DNA of 64,000 nucleotides from Parastagonospora avenae f. sp. tritici 18332-5 (taxonomy: Eukaryota; Ascomycota; Dothideomycetes; Pleosporales; Phaeosphaeriaceae): positions 62,001 to 126,000 of the forward strand of contig JAFJTR010000070.1 in NCBI GenBank assembly GCA_022559985.1, written 5' to 3'. The position numbers and the translations under genes are program-made. Every line of letters begins with the position of its first letter. Position 1 is the first letter of the stretch. Below the pieces are notes generated by a model, which saw nothing but the letters and a program-made list of their open reading frames with translations, was not told the origin of the DNA and did no database searches. Of the stretch, positions 1-11,983 are shown piece by piece.

Positions 1-2231
1 GCACGGTGCGAGCCAAACTCGGCACGCCCTCTGCGGACAGGACGAACAGGTAGTATGATCCGGGAATCAGGATGCCGCTGTCGTTGGGCAGGGTGACGGT
101 GAACGAGTCGTCTTTGCCAGTGACCTGGGTCAACGGGACACGGCGCTGGTCGCTGTTGATAGAGTGCGTAACGCTGCCGATGCGCACGAGAACAAATTTG
201 GATCCGTTGCATGTGCCCGCCATCTTGATCGATAGCTTGCCGCCGACTTTGACCTTGGTAGAGCTCAAAGAAGCAATGTTGGGTCGAGCTACCTCCGAGC
301 CGTCTGCGTTAAATAGGTATGGAGGTGTGAAGATCTGGCCATCGGCGTGGTCGACGAGCTTGTTGCAGTTGGCTGAGTTGGCGCCAACTTTGGCAAGGTA
401 GCATAGACCACCGCCGCCGGTGAAGATACGACCGTCTGGAAGCAGGATGCTGACGGAGTGGTAGTTGCGGGGCACGGCTTCGGCAGCAAGTGTCCTCCAG
501 GCCTTGGTAGCCGGATCGAACATCTCCGCCTGGAGGATGCCGTCGTCGTCGGTGAAGACCTTTGAGCGTTTCTGGCCACCGGTTACGATGATCTTGCCAT
601 CTGGAAGAACGACCATGTTACCGAAGCCGCGGGGGTAAGCCATGTCGGCAACACGCTCGACAACGGAGGGCGTGTTTGGCTCGTCGATCGTGGTAATGTG
701 GGCGCGGTTGTTGGCGGCGGAGTCTGTGTAGTCTTGGGAGCCACCTGCGCTGAAGATCTTTCCGGGCTCGTACATGACTGACATACCGCACATAGAATCG
801 CCAACGGTATCTCTGATACCTGCAGCCTTCTGTGATCCAGTTCCTGCGGTACCGTACCAGTTCTGGGCCTTGCTGGGTCCAGCCTGGAATACCGTGCCGT
901 TCTTCCACGAGTGCAGCCACGCGTGGTTGTCCTCGCGCCAGATTCCCTCATGATCTTTGGTCAACAATGGGCCAACCTTTGCTCCAGGAAGCGCGGTCCA
1001 TGAGTTGGTCTTGGGGTTGTAGACCTCTCCATCTTTGCCCATGCGTTTTCCTGAATAAGCTCCTCCAATCGTGAACACACGGTTGTCGGAGAGTGTAACT
1101 GAAGTCTGGTAGCCGCGAGCCATCTTCATGTCGGGTCCGCGAGTGAAAGAGTTCGTAGCAGGGTCGTAGAAGCTGGTTGCAGATGCATCACTGCCACCTT
1201 GGATAAGAATACGGCCATCTTCCAGACTGCTGATGGCCGGGCAGAACATGTCGTGTTTGGTATTTGCGATCGTGCGAGCAGAAACAGCGCCACTATGTAC
1301 GTACACAAGTCAGTCTCAGCATCTTCGCGTCCCGGGATTTGTTACTCACGTCTTGAAGTTGTAATCCGCAAACTGCGTCTTGCCACCTTCGCCACCGAAG
1401 GAATCAGAGCCCCAGCTCGAGAAGACGAGCAGTCTTTGTGAGTGTGGGTACTCGGGAACAACGTATGCAGCGACTGGGATGACTGGAAGACGGATGAGGT
1501 CAGACCATGCGCCAACGGTCGCTGGGCTTGCTGCCATCGATCGGCCTGCTGTAGCCTCGAGGCGGATCACATCAAAACGCTTGTCTGTCGACCAGATTAA
1601 GGTGTTCTTGGTGGCATCAGCTTTGATGTGGCACACCCTGGCTGCCGAATCGAAGACAGCTTGTGTACATGTTGCAATTGTTGAACAACGCTTTGCGCAA
1701 TCATTTACATTGCTCACGCCCTTGATGGCCTGCGCAGTAGGACCGCGAATATCTGTGTCGTGGCATATCTTGAACTCTTTCTGTGGTTCGTGTCAGTCTA
1801 GTCCGTCTCACAGAAGGCAGATTGCAGCTTACACCACCATTCTTGTATGTCGTCTGGTCATACGGGCAACGCGCAATGTTGATCTGTTCGGCCTGAATTA
1901 CATCAAAACGACCGTTGTCCACCCAAGTGAGCTTTCCAGTTCCTTTGATGTGACAGTCGCGAGTTTGCGTGTCATAGACTGCCTTGAAGCAGTTCATGTT
2001 CTTGTCGCACAACTGTGCGCAAGCTGCAGTTGAGGCGACATTTTTTGTGATGATGTCTGATCGACCGACCAGATCTGTGTTTGGACAGACTCGATATCTG
2101 ATCCCACCAGCACCAGTAATTAGAGTATCAGCAACGGGGCATCCATTGAGGGCGTATGCACCGTTGAAAAGAGTGACTGCGGCAAGAAGGCCAGCAATAT
2201 TAGGAGTATTAAGGTGCATCATGCTGGGCAT
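1..2231 (-). CDS. PAN-domain galactose oxidase-family (AA5) copper radical oxidase, 3' end outside window
   Basis: A secreted copper radical oxidase that would oxidise an alcohol to an aldehyde with release of H2O2. The exons read 2231-1833, 1780-1350 and 1292 to the window edge; the introns are 52 and 57 nt. After a signal peptide ending near ALNG there are two Cys-rich PAN/apple modules (about residues 25-105 and 115-190), then a Kelch-type catalytic domain and the start of the C-terminal DUF1929 domain. The copper and radical residues are visible: Cys in DMFCPA (crosslink partner), Tyr in ARGYQTS, Tyr-His in RNYHS, and His in SVTHS. The residue matching the stacking Trp of Fusarium galactose oxidase is Tyr (GGAYSGK), so galactose may not be the substrate. 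An ATG at 2222 is an alternative start. The C-terminus is cut off at base 1. Confidence 0.88.
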
Positions 2232-4566
2232 GTGCTGTGAAGGGTATATTAGAAAGAATGACTAAGTAGAATGAGTGACTTGATGCTTGTGAATAGCCTG
2301 GCGGCTCCGGCTTTATGAAGCACTGCAGTCGCCATGGTGGTGACCCTTTCTGAGTGTACGTGCCTGAGGAATCGATAATTCCTACTCGCTGATGTGGAGA
2401 CATTGTACCAAAATGGGTAGACTAACGGACCCCCATGGCTTCTAAATGGGAACCACACCCGGCGCCACCTGATTTAGATCTTTGCACTGACCTGTGGCTC
2501 ATATTGACAGAGCGCTTGCGAGTTCTTAGCAATTCACGCGATCGTAGCTCTCGTGGTATACGTCGTCCTTTTGTCTTCACTTTATATAGCGCTCGTATGC
2601 ATGGTGGACATGCCCTTGACCAAGTCCCGAGAAAAATCCTATGTGGAGACGTTTAAGGGCCATCAGTATATGTACAAGTAGGAAAGCCGTTGTCGTGGTA
2701 CCGCAAGACTATTGAAAGGTTTCGAGGTTCGCGGATCAAACCGAAGCGGGCGACATCTTATCTTCTCACAAAAAGAGCCGGATGCTAGACAAGGGGTTGT
2801 AAAGCTTCTTACGATAGTGGCAGTGCACGACACGGTAACGTTGTTACTTGCAGACCACGTCGGAATGCCTCCACTTCCCGGACCTATTGGTAATGCGATA
2901 TAACGTTGAATGCGGCCGCATATTAGAGATCACCCTATATCGCAGCCTCGTGCTCAGGTTTTGGCCACGGGCACATCTTGCAACGGTGTCGAACGACACG
3001 TGCAGCGGGAAGCCAGGCACACGGGAGGCATGGGTCGATGCAGGAACGTTTCAAATTCGATGGATATGAGCGCAGAACCCTTGGAGTCCTATTGCCAAGA
3101 ACGTGAAGCGCCCCGAGATACAGCGTTCTGTGTTCTATTGGCGCTGCCGTCCTGTTCGTAGCGGTGAGATGCATGCGATGGGGCTGACGAGTTTAGCAGA
3201 CGTCAAATAAACAAGTATAGAAACCCAGAACATGACACTCAGCACTTACATCGTTGTTCCTCGGAGAGTTTTCGCGTGCCTGATCTCACATGCTGGTGTC
3301 GTGGGTGCCAAGACGGTCTAGTGTTTCCAATATCGGACCTGATCCGGCTTTAGTTGCAACGGAGATTTGCCTGAAAAGCGTTTCGTGGTGGACCCTTGAG
3401 TGCCATGCAAAACAACGATAAACAGTAGGAAAAGCTGCAGAATGACAGTCCTCTTATTTTCGCGACTCACGAGCATAATCAGATCGCAGCAAACTCTTAG
3501 ATTAGTCTTCCTACTCGTCTCTCGAACAATGCATTTGGGCATCTGTTTGTCATTAATCGCTGGATGCCATGCGCAAAATATGAGCTGATGTGAATGGGGC
3601 TCTGTTCGAATTCGCAAGCAAAGCGCAAACCTCCACTCTTGCCCGTTTACACGTCAACTAGTTGGATCATGCGGTGTGGTATGACAATGAAGCGATCGAT
3701 GTCGGTCCGGTTCGAGAGACAACGATGGAGTAATAATGGCGTCAACATCCCAGCCACAGCTCGAATTCTGCCTGTCAGACCCTTGAGATGTCGAAAGACC
3801 TGAAGTCTTGGTGTTGTTGTTGCAGGTGCCAGGGGCTAGCGCAGGTACAACGCTGAATAAGCAACTTCATGGAGGACTCACGAAAGACAAGTCAATCAGA
3901 TTTAAAAAAAAAAAGTCTTGTTGCTGTGATATGGCTAGAAACAAAACTGCTTCCTGATATTTGTTACGCCACACTAAATAGTATGGTATTCTTAATTTGC
4001 TACTTCTTGGCGACACAAATATCTCTGGACACGACGAACGACTCCTCCACCAACTACGCACCTCTCCCGATCCCAAACAGACGGTGACGCTCAAACCCGG
4101 TGCGTCCATTCGCGAGCCAGCTACTCGAGCGAGTATAAACACCGAGCGTGCATCCAACCGCCGTCGCCTAATCCTACTCGTCTACGTATGGCCGAAGTAC
4201 TAGGGCTGAGCTGTGATGGACCGATCAGACATGTTGACTTCACCTCGTGCCAGTCAAAACATGTCTTCGCTGCTGCAAGTCCGTGCTCAGTGGTGTCCCA
4301 CGCCTTCGACCGGCTACCAGAGTGCGTCGTTGTCCAAAAATTGCTCCCTTGTCGATGGACTAAAATGCATCGATGTGCTTCGAAACTTTAGATCTGCGTG
4401 CGATGCATGCGCGCCACGAACTGCATTTGAAGAGTGGAGTGTTGTTATCCCAGTTGCGCAAGAGCTTTCATCCAATCTGCAAAGAATGCATAAGCCGAGT
4501 TGTCCACCATGGAAGTAGAGATATGGGCTGGAGACAGAGTGGAGAAGAAGTGACAGGAACAAGTCA
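2232..4566. other. intergenic, no gene recognised
   Basis: This 2.3-kb stretch separates the start of the copper oxidase from the end of the small gene at 4567. The open frames are short, lack family resemblance and overlap on both strands. A poly-A run lies near 3903-3914. I see no repeat, tRNA or transposon end. Confidence 0.5.
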
Positions 4567-4923
4567 TCATGGGTAATCGAAGTCTGTATCGCCATCGAAA
4601 AGATCCATGACAACCTGTAGCATCGGTTCAAGAAGGCTTACTTCTTCTCCTGGTACACCTCCGAAGTAGCGGATCCTCTCCATGTCCAAAATCTGTTGTC
4701 GTTTTTGCTCTACGTGAAGACGGGCTTGCCAGGCGAAATATGTCTCGTGCCAGTGGTCCGCGGATAGATTGGAGAGCGGATGGGGCTGGATGGAAGAATT
4801 TATCGATGCTTGGGATGATGCGGTCTCGATTGAAGTACTCCGAGTATGGCTCTTGTCTTGTCCTTGGCTATCGCGATGTCTCGGGCGAGATCTTGTCCGC
4901 TTCCTGTTGTGCCTCTTCCCCAT
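4567..4923 (-). CDS. small unknown protein, basic N-terminus, acidic C-terminus
   Basis: An uninterrupted 118-codon frame with an ATG start at 4923 and a TGA stop. I do not recognise the family. The first 30 residues are Arg/Lys/His-rich (start MGKRHNRKRTRSRPRHR) and could be a nuclear or nucleic-acid-binding tail. A Ser/Thr-rich stretch follows. The next part (about 55-85) looks helical and is rich in Trp, Gln and Arg (WHETYFAWQARLHVEQKRQQ). The end is acidic (DGDTDFDYP). A TATATA element lies about 130 bp upstream on the same strand. The change from a low-complexity to an ordered-looking region favours a real gene over a chance frame, but no motif assigns a function. Confidence 0.5.
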   Translation of the reverse strand: MGKRHNRKRTRSRPRHRDSQGQDKSHTRSTSIETASSQASINSSIQPHPLSNLSADHWHETYFAWQARLHVEQKRQQILDMERIRYFGGVPGEEVSLLEPMLQVVMDLFDGDTDFDYP

Positions 4924-6391
4924 TCTCTTGGTAATGTGTCTTGGTGATGATTGAAGGGAGAAATAGAGGGATAGCGAGAAGACGCCTTCGCAAAGCGAAG
5001 ACTCCCAATAATCTCAAAAAGTGAGAGCAAAAAAGCACAGTACCTACCTTGCCTTATATAAGAACTACATGGACATGACAGATTGTGGTCTAGTCACAAG
5101 GCTGCAGTGACTCAGAGCCGCACGCAAGATGGTGTGAGCAAGGAACATGTCGGGATGACAGCGAAGCGGCCCGCAGTCCGCCGCGTGATTGGTCAGACGA
5201 CGGATCCGTGGCGAAGCTTGGACAGCCGAAGTCGGGTTTTGCAAGGAGTCACCCAACCTCAGAACTTTGCACCACTCACCAGCTCACCGTGAATGCATTT
5301 ACCTTTTTTTCCCCATGGGCTCACACCGACTCCGACACTTCATAGAGGGCCACCGCCTCCGTCATACGTGCTGGACACTGCTCTGGCTCATTATGGAGTT
5401 GGCAATGTGGGCTTTGCGACAGGTCACGCTTCCTTTCCAGGTTGCTCGAGAAATGGGTGTTCTCGACCGCACGCGCAACGACGACTCCGCGCCCATGATC
5501 GCAGGCACAGTGACTTGTGCCAGTCTCCACCCAGGCCACCATGGCATCTCCCTTGCCCAATATTGGCGACAAACTCGCTTTTTAGGCACATTTCCCGGTT
5601 TGCAACCACTTCGCGTGAGGACATGTGACCTTGGAGCCTACGACGTGATCAGCTAGGACTTTGCAAATACGGGAAAAGCCTGGAATGTTTGGTAACTCAT
5701 GTTGCGCGCAGATCGAGTGTGCCTGCATGCTCCCGTGCGATCACTCGTCGGGTACCTGCAGCACGCGCCGCCTTCAGAATGTTGGATTTCCTGTTCGTGC
5801 CCAGACTCACATGGTCGCCGATCGTCACACAGAAGCCTAGTGACCGCGGAAAGTCTGCATAGAATGCTGTGTAGGATGCTTACCGTTTTTGGGGCACATG
5901 CAAGGCAGGCGCGTTCACACGTGAGCACGTGCTTCTCACAGCCCTTTTGCGTAAGCTCTCGTAATGCGGCAGTGATCCGTGGATGCCTACATGTACATCC
6001 GCGCGGACATGCCAGCCTCCGTCGCCGTCGACTGGAATCATGTAACATGCCGTCTCCTAAAGCTCACAACCTGAGGACACATCGGCGTTGAACACTCCGG
6101 TTTCGCCGACATCTCATACTCGGCTCTCCACGCAAAGACCGACGGCTAGCATCGACAAGTCTAGTTGGCTGAATCTGACGCGTCTTCGAGTACCTCATGC
6201 TGCAGTCGTCGTCTCTTGCGTCACAGATGCTTCTGTAAGGCGTTCGAAGGGAGTGCTGGTGCGACTTGGCTATGCTGTAAGATGATTTCGGCTGGACATG
6301 CGGGGTGAGGGATAAGTAGAGGTATCCCATGAAGCTGTGTTTATCGTCTCTTGTTCTGTATTATCTTCTTTCTACTGATTCTTACACCGCA
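4924..6391. other. intergenic, no convincing gene
   Basis: Apart from the possible TATA box, this 1.5-kb stretch has overlapping short frames on both strands (for example 5189-5656 + and 5653-6048 -). Their translations are Arg/Cys/His-rich and show no domain. I regard them as chance frames in GC-rich DNA. Confidence 0.45.
5055..5060 (-). promoter_or_regulatory. possible TATA box of the 4923 gene
   Basis: The sequence TTATATAAG sits about 130 bp upstream of the ATG at 4923. The element is nearly symmetrical, so its direction is inferred from the neighbouring gene. Confidence 0.3.
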
Positions 6392-7259
6392 ATGTCACCA
6401 TCGTCCCAACAATCTCTCCTTCTATGTCTCAGTACGTCTACTTATTCACAACTTCTAACACCAGACTTACCGCTTAGCAGCCGCAGTAAACACCGCAACA
6501 GCGCAGTACGGTGGATGGAACGGTGGTAACGGAGGAAGCAACTATGCCGGAAACCCCTACAGCCCAGGAAGCCCCAACAGCAACAACCCAGGCCAATCCG
6601 GAAATAGCTTCGGCCCATCCTCCCAATCCTCCCAATCCTCCACCTCCCGCCAAAAGATCCTCATCGCGCACGGCGTCCTCGCCTCCCTCGCCTTCGTCCT
6701 CCTCTTCCCCGCCGGCTCCATCCTGCTGCGCCTCCTTCCCACCCGCCACGCCTGGCTCATCCACGGTATATTCCAAGTCTTCGCATACATCATCTACATC
6801 GTCGCCTTCGGCCTCGGGATCTGGATGGTCAACAACATACCCTACAACCTCCTGACTACTTACCACCCGATCATTGGCATTGTGTTGTTGGTGTTGCTGT
6901 TTTTCCAGCCGGTATTAGGCTACGTCCATCATGTGCGGTTTAAGAAGGACGGGCGCAGGACTGTGTGGTCGTATGGGCATATTTGGCTTGGACGGATTGC
7001 GATTACGCTTGGGATGGTGAATGGGGGGTTGGGCTTGTTGTTGGCGGAGGATGCGCCTGCGTTCGTAAACTTCAGACCTACGAGAGGACAGATTGTGACG
7101 TATGGGGTGGTTGCTGGCATCATGTGGGTTTTGTGGGTGGGGGCGGTGGTTGTTGGGGAGAGGAGGAGGGCGAAGGGTAACGTTGCTGCGGCGAAAGGGG
7201 AGGAAGGAGACGGTGTATCGCCTCCGCTGTATGGGACGCACAAGTCGCGTTTTGCGTAG
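6392..7259 (+). CDS. secretory-pathway cytochrome b561-type transmembrane protein
   Basis: The exons are 6392-6431 and 6478-7259, joined over a 46-nt intron, giving 273 residues. I chose the ATG at 6392 because splicing then makes a good signal peptide ending ...TATA before QYGGWNG. Next comes a Gly/Asn/Ser-rich linker (about residues 25-75), then a membrane domain of about five helices from KILIAHGVL to about residue 240. Histidines suited to binding two b-type haems occur in IAHG, LIHG, TYHP and YGHIW, as in the cytochrome b561 / ferric reductase-like transmembrane family. Related fungal proteins often carry a DOMON domain before this unit; here only the short Gly-rich linker is present. 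The likely role is transmembrane electron transfer. The electron donor and acceptor are unknown. It runs convergently towards the Pex22-like gene. Confidence 0.72.
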
Positions 7260-7509
7260 GTATGTTTAGCTTGTGGAGGTATACTGCTGACAATATGTAC
7301 AGATGAAGGTGGTTCTGAGTTCGCAGAATCTGTTAGGCGTGGCATGTTCGACGCAGACGAACTAAGTGTAACTATAATCATATCGTTTGTTAGAGAGAAC
7401 GAAACGTCAGAACATACAGGTATCTTAATTGATCGTTACATACATATTGCCAAACGCGCTACCTACGACCAAAGTGCGCAAGCAATAAACAAGACATTCA
7501 TAATAACGC

Positions 7510-8872
7510 TCACTCCCGGCCACCCACTCGTCGCTCATAATCATCTGTAAGTCTCGAGGCGTCAACGATCTCAACACCCTTGCCAAGGCCGACCATATCG
7601 GCACTCTCCCACCACTTGGAGCTCGAGTGCTCTGTCGATTTGCTCTTGGTCGGGAAGCTTTCATCGTCTGTGTCGACGAGACCACCAAGACCGGTGCCGT
7701 CGCTGCCGACGACTACGATGGTTTGGCCGACCCAGCGCTTGATGTCCTCGATGTTGCTGCCGCTCATGCCGCTGAGTGCGTCCACAACGTAGACGAGGTC
7801 GGGGCTGATGTGGCGCAGCATGTGGACGAAGCCGCTCGGCTGGCTGAAGGGCATAACCATGGCGGGGTTCTCGACAAGGCGCAGGGCTTGTGCGTGGAGC
7901 GTGTTCCAGAGGATGTTGTCGGAGCTGCGTGCGGACAGGGCGGGCGTATAGACGGTGTGCTCCTCGGGGTGCGGGTCAATGGACTGGAGCTCTTCCCCAG
8001 GCGTGCGTGCAGGTGTGGAGATGGCCGAGTATGAATCGCCGAGGGAGGATGTGCCGGCGCGGGACTGTGGGCGGGAGCGCAGCGAGGGCGAGTAGATGAG
8101 GACGAAGAGCTTGGTGTTGTTGAAGTCGGTATCGGGGAGGTGGGAGAGGATGGTCTGGGCGTGTTAGCATTGCACTTACAGATCGGACACAGATACATAG
8201 GTGTATACATACAGCATTCTCTGAGCGGTAGGAGGCGTCGTCGTCGTGCGGGCTGTCCATGAGCGACTCTGCGGAGACGACCAGCACGACGGTCCTGCGC
8301 TTGCCGCCCTTTGGTGGGTTCTTCACAGAGGCGGCAAAGGACCGCGACTGCGTGTCGACGGCAGCGCGGCTCTGCGAAGACTGGGCCTCGACATTGCGCC
8401 GTATGGCCGCCTCCTCGCTCCAGCGGTTGTGGTCGCCGTAGTCGTCCCTATCCTCTTCACGGATGCTCGCCAAGGCTGCACCTGCTGCTGTGCTGGCGGC
8501 TGCCCATCCCGCGGCCGTCTTCTTGCTGACCGTGTCGAACAGCTGCTGCGGGCTGGGCGTTCTGCGGATGATGCCCTGAGCGCGCGACAGAATGTCCTTC
8601 TCGTCCTCTCGCACCACGCCCTGCGACATGGCATCGCGGGAGCCGGACGGGCCGAGGGGCGTCTTGCCCTTTTCCCTGCTGCTGTCCTCGCCATAGCTCA
8701 GGTCGTCGTCGGACGAGACATCTTCGTGGTCTTCACGTGCGGACCAGACCCAAGCTGCCAGGCCGGCCGTCGCAACAACAACAGTCAAGGTCAGCGGCAC
8801 CCAGTAGCCGAGTGTGTTCCTGCGGCTGGTCGAGTTCTGGCGGCGGTCGTAGCGGTCGTAGTTGAAGCTCAT
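7510..8872 (-). CDS. probable peroxin-22-like membrane protein
   Basis: The exons are 8872-8213 and 8154-7510, with a 58-nt intron, giving 434 residues. A single transmembrane helix lies near residues 22-45 (WVPLTLTVVVATAGLAAWVW). It is preceded by a short Arg-rich N-terminus and followed by an acidic, Ser-rich linker. A folded domain begins with KRRTVVLVVSAESL (about 195) and includes TKLFVLIYSP, DLVYVVDALSG and QTIVVVGSDG. A short N-terminal anchor plus an alpha/beta domain of this kind fits Pex22, which holds the ubiquitin-conjugating enzyme Pex4 at the peroxisome for receptor recycling. The assignment rests on architecture and general resemblance, since Pex22 is poorly conserved. The gene is divergent from eIF2B gamma, with 239 bp between start codons. 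Confidence 0.5.
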
Positions 8873-9111
8873 GGTTCGTGCGTCTTTATCTCATCGTCTG
8901 GGTGGGTATCGGGAATGGTGGAGCTGGGCTCGTTGTTGACCGCCAGTGTTGTTGTCCCTGCTGGGGGCTGGGAAGCGGCGACCCATGTGCACATGCCTCG
9001 GTGGTCCGCGCGAGTCATGCTCTGAACATTTCCATCCCGCGGGGTGACTCTTACACAGTGCAGTGTACGTGCATATACACATATACACCTTCACCATACA
9101 CAGCATCCAGA

Positions 9112-10959
9112 ATGCCGCACGCAGTCCTCCCCGCGCCGGGCTTCCAAGCCATCATACTGTGCGGGCCCGGCGCCTCGTTCAGCACCTTCACATCGTCGCC
9201 CGATGAGATCCCTAAGGCGATGCTGCCCATTGCGAACCGGCCGATGCTCTGGTACCCGCTGGAGTGGTGCTATCGCATGGGCGTCACAGGTGAGGTGGAA
9301 GAGACATGGCAGGCGCGACTGAGTAGAGCTAACAGCCGCAGAAATCACCATCGTAACACCGCCAGAGTCGCTCGAAGCCATCGAAGCTGGCATGTCGCAG
9401 AACCCCCACCTCACCTCCCTCCCCGCACCAAAGCCAGACATTGTTGCGCCCCGCGACCTGACACACGGAACCGGCACCGGAGACATCTTCCGCCTGCCCG
9501 AGATACAGAGCGTCATCAAGGGCGACTTCATCGTCCTTCCCTGTGATCTCATCTGCGAACTGGATGGCACAGCCTTGGCGGATGCGTGGATGGTTGAGCA
9601 GGGAGGATTTGCAGGCGCAACCGGTGGACTGGACCCCAATGGCCTCAAAATTGCTTCGGGCGCCGGCGGCGAGAGATTGGGGAGAAGGGGTGGACTTGGC
9701 GTGTATTACCCAACAAAAGGCGAGGGCAGTAAGAAGGGCGAGGAGACGGACTTCATCGCGACCACACCACTACCCCCATCGACCGTGCCAGCACCCGCAG
9801 GCTCACTGCGGCGGCACATCTCAAATCTCGTCTACTCGGTGCCAACGGATACACTCAAAGACATTACAGAGGAGCAAAAGACCTATCCAGTAAGGCATTC
9901 GCTGATACGGAAGCATCCTCGCATCAAGATGCTCACTACATATCGCGACGCACACATATACTTCTTCCCTTACTGGGCCGCTGAAATGATGAAGAAGAAC
10001 GAGAAATTTGAGAGCTTAGCTGAAGACGTGCTAGGTTGGTGGGCGAAAGCAGGATGGCAAGAAGGTCTGGGAGACAAATTGGGCTTGCGGCAGATCCTAC
10101 AGGGCGAAGAGGAAGAGTCCGACCAAGGTTCGCAATTCATCGAAGAGGAAATCGACGTCTCCAAGTTCAGCACCACCTACGTTGGAGGAATGAGCTCCAA
10201 CGGCAGCGCCACTCCCACCACCTTGGCATCAAGAGTGCTTCAATCATCCAGCATACCCGAAGCCGCCAAATCTCTCGCCGATCCAAAGCTCACCGTACCG
10301 CCCATACTAGCATATGTCCAGCCCTCTACCGCAAACGAGCCGCTCATCCGCCGTGTCGACACTGCACATCTACTCCTCACCATCTCACTTCGCCTGGCAA
10401 AACTGCCGTCAATCGAAGAAGCCGGCAAGGATGCCGCATCGCCATTTGCACATCCGGCCAAGATCGCTCACAAGCAGTCAATACCCAAGAAGTGCCGTGT
10501 AGAAGCCGAGAACTCACTGGTTGCGGAAAACGTCATCGTAGAAGAGAAGACCAATATCAAAGAGTGCGTTATCGGATACAACTGCAAAATCGGCGAAGGC
10601 GCCCGATTACTGCGATGTCTGCTCATGGACTACGTGGAAGTTGGTCCTAACGTGCAGCTCACAGACTGCATCCTGGGTCGGAGGTCTCGACTCACTGGCG
10701 GCGCGGCAAAGGATGGCGACAAGACCATTCTCAAGGACTGTGAAGTTCAGGATGGACTGGTCCTTGAATGGGGTAGTAAGTTTTTCCGACAACTAGAGGC
10801 CCTTGGAAGATGGCTAATGTGTTTGTAGCTGAGGCGAAGAACGAGAAGTTCATGCGTGGTGATATGGTCGAAGACGGTATTGCCGAGGACGACGGCTTCA
10901 CGGGTGATGACGATGTGACCGCGGTCGGGGACGAGCAAGAAGGTATTCCTCTACGATGA
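9112..10959 (+). CDS. GCD1: translation initiation factor eIF2B subunit gamma
   Basis: The exons are 9112-9289, 9342-10775 and 10829-10959; the introns are 52 and 53 nt and the protein is 580 residues. eIF2B gamma is part of the catalytic GDP-GTP exchange complex for eIF2 and sets the rate of translation start under nutrient stress. The N-terminus has the nucleotidyltransferase-like fold (FQAIILCGPG, then EIPKAMLPIANRPMLWYPLEW). FIVLPCDLICE matches the following core strand. The C-terminal part (about 460-560) has the hexapeptide left-handed helix pattern (VEAENSLVAENVIVEEKTNIKE, then IGYNCKIGEGA), and the end is acidic. The usual Gly-rich loop is altered to CGPGASF, which fits a subunit that has lost sugar-nucleotide transfer. 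The two missing links of the frame are closed exactly by the proposed introns. Confidence 0.87.
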
Positions 10960-11343
10960 GGCGCGCAAAAGCGTGGACATGATTTCCGCTTGCCATCAAA
11001 GAGCAGTGCAACCTGATCACGCAAGTTCTAGGCGACATATCAAAACTCCCGTGAACATTTTCCGATTGGATAGGCATTTGAGGCTATGAGACTGTGGGCT
11101 CAACAGCGCGCACGAATTATTGCAATACCTAGTAGGCTCAGAGGGAATACAATGAGCTACACCGTTTTGGTAGGCAAGTTACGGCCGTCATGATGGCGAT
11201 GTCACACAAAAGAGCGCCACGCTCGCAACGATACACATTTCAAATGAGGTTCCATTCCATATCACAAATCCAACCGTGCGCGCACAGCCAACACCATCTC
11301 TTCAAAATCCTTGTCAACCTCCATCCTCAATGCTCAACCTTCC
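10960..11343. other. intergenic between convergent genes
   Basis: This holds the 3' flanks of the eIF2B gamma gene and of the oppositely oriented CCCH gene. The right-hand end is strongly C/T-rich on the + strand because it runs into the Arg/Glu-rich 3' end of the minus-strand gene. No other feature is seen. Confidence 0.5.
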
Positions 11344-11805
11344 TCACTCCCCCCTCTCCCTCCTCCTCTCCTCCACCGGATCATGCGGCAACGCCCTCAC
11401 AACGCCCTTCGAAAACCCCCTCGCCTGCACCTGATGCAACCACGGACAATCCTTCTCCTTGCACTCGACGCCCGGCAGTTCCCGCGGACACCGGCCCTTG
11501 TACTTGGGCATGCTGATACCGTCGTGCGCCTTGAGACCAAATCCCGACCCTCCGTTCTGCATGATCTGCGCGCGCTGAAGCTCGTCGTACCATTCGCGCA
11601 GGTTCTGCGCTTCTTGCTCTGCGAGCGCGAGTTTGGAGGTTAGGGCAGTGAGGGAGTCGCGGGTTGTGTTTAGGTTGGCTTGGGTGGTGGCCAGTTCGGA
11701 TTTCGTGGCGGCGAGCTCGATTTTGGTGGTTTGGTGCGCGGCTTGGGAGAGGGAGAGGCGGGCGGCGAGTTCAGTGTAGGCGAGGCGCGTGGGTTGTGCC
11801 ATCAT
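11344..11805 (-). CDS. coiled-coil protein with a CCCH-type zinc finger, intact family member
   Basis: A 153-codon uninterrupted frame with ATG at 11805 and a second ATG at 11802. Residues 10-80 form a heptad-like helix rich in Ala, Leu, Thr and Gln (for example LAATKSELATTQANLNTT), very likely a coiled coil. Residues 103-121 hold a Cys3His pattern, C-x8-C-x4-C-x3-H (CPRELPGVEC then KEKDCPWLH), the spacing of CCCH fingers that usually bind RNA. The tail is Arg/Glu-rich. I do not recognise a named family. The neighbour at 11984-12448 and the copy at 32119-32691 share the layout, but both are broken. Function is unknown; RNA binding is inferred only from the finger spacing. Confidence 0.6.
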   Translation of the reverse strand: MMAQPTRLAYTELAARLSLSQAAHQTTKIELAATKSELATTQANLNTTRDSLTALTSKLALAEQEAQNLREWYDELQRAQIMQNGGSGFGLKAHDGISMPKYKGRCPRELPGVECKEKDCPWLHQVQARGFSKGVVRALPHDPVEERRRERGE

Positions 11806-11983
11806 CGATCAAAAAGATTGGAGGATGTTGGTTGAGTTGAGAGGGAGAGAGGGAGGTAGTCACGATTTGGGAGATTGGGGAAACTTATTCTGCATAACAA
11901 ATATGGGAAACAAACGGCTACGCTGAATGACTCCATGACACCATTTTGATATCAACCCTTCTCCTCTCCATCCCCCCAAACCA

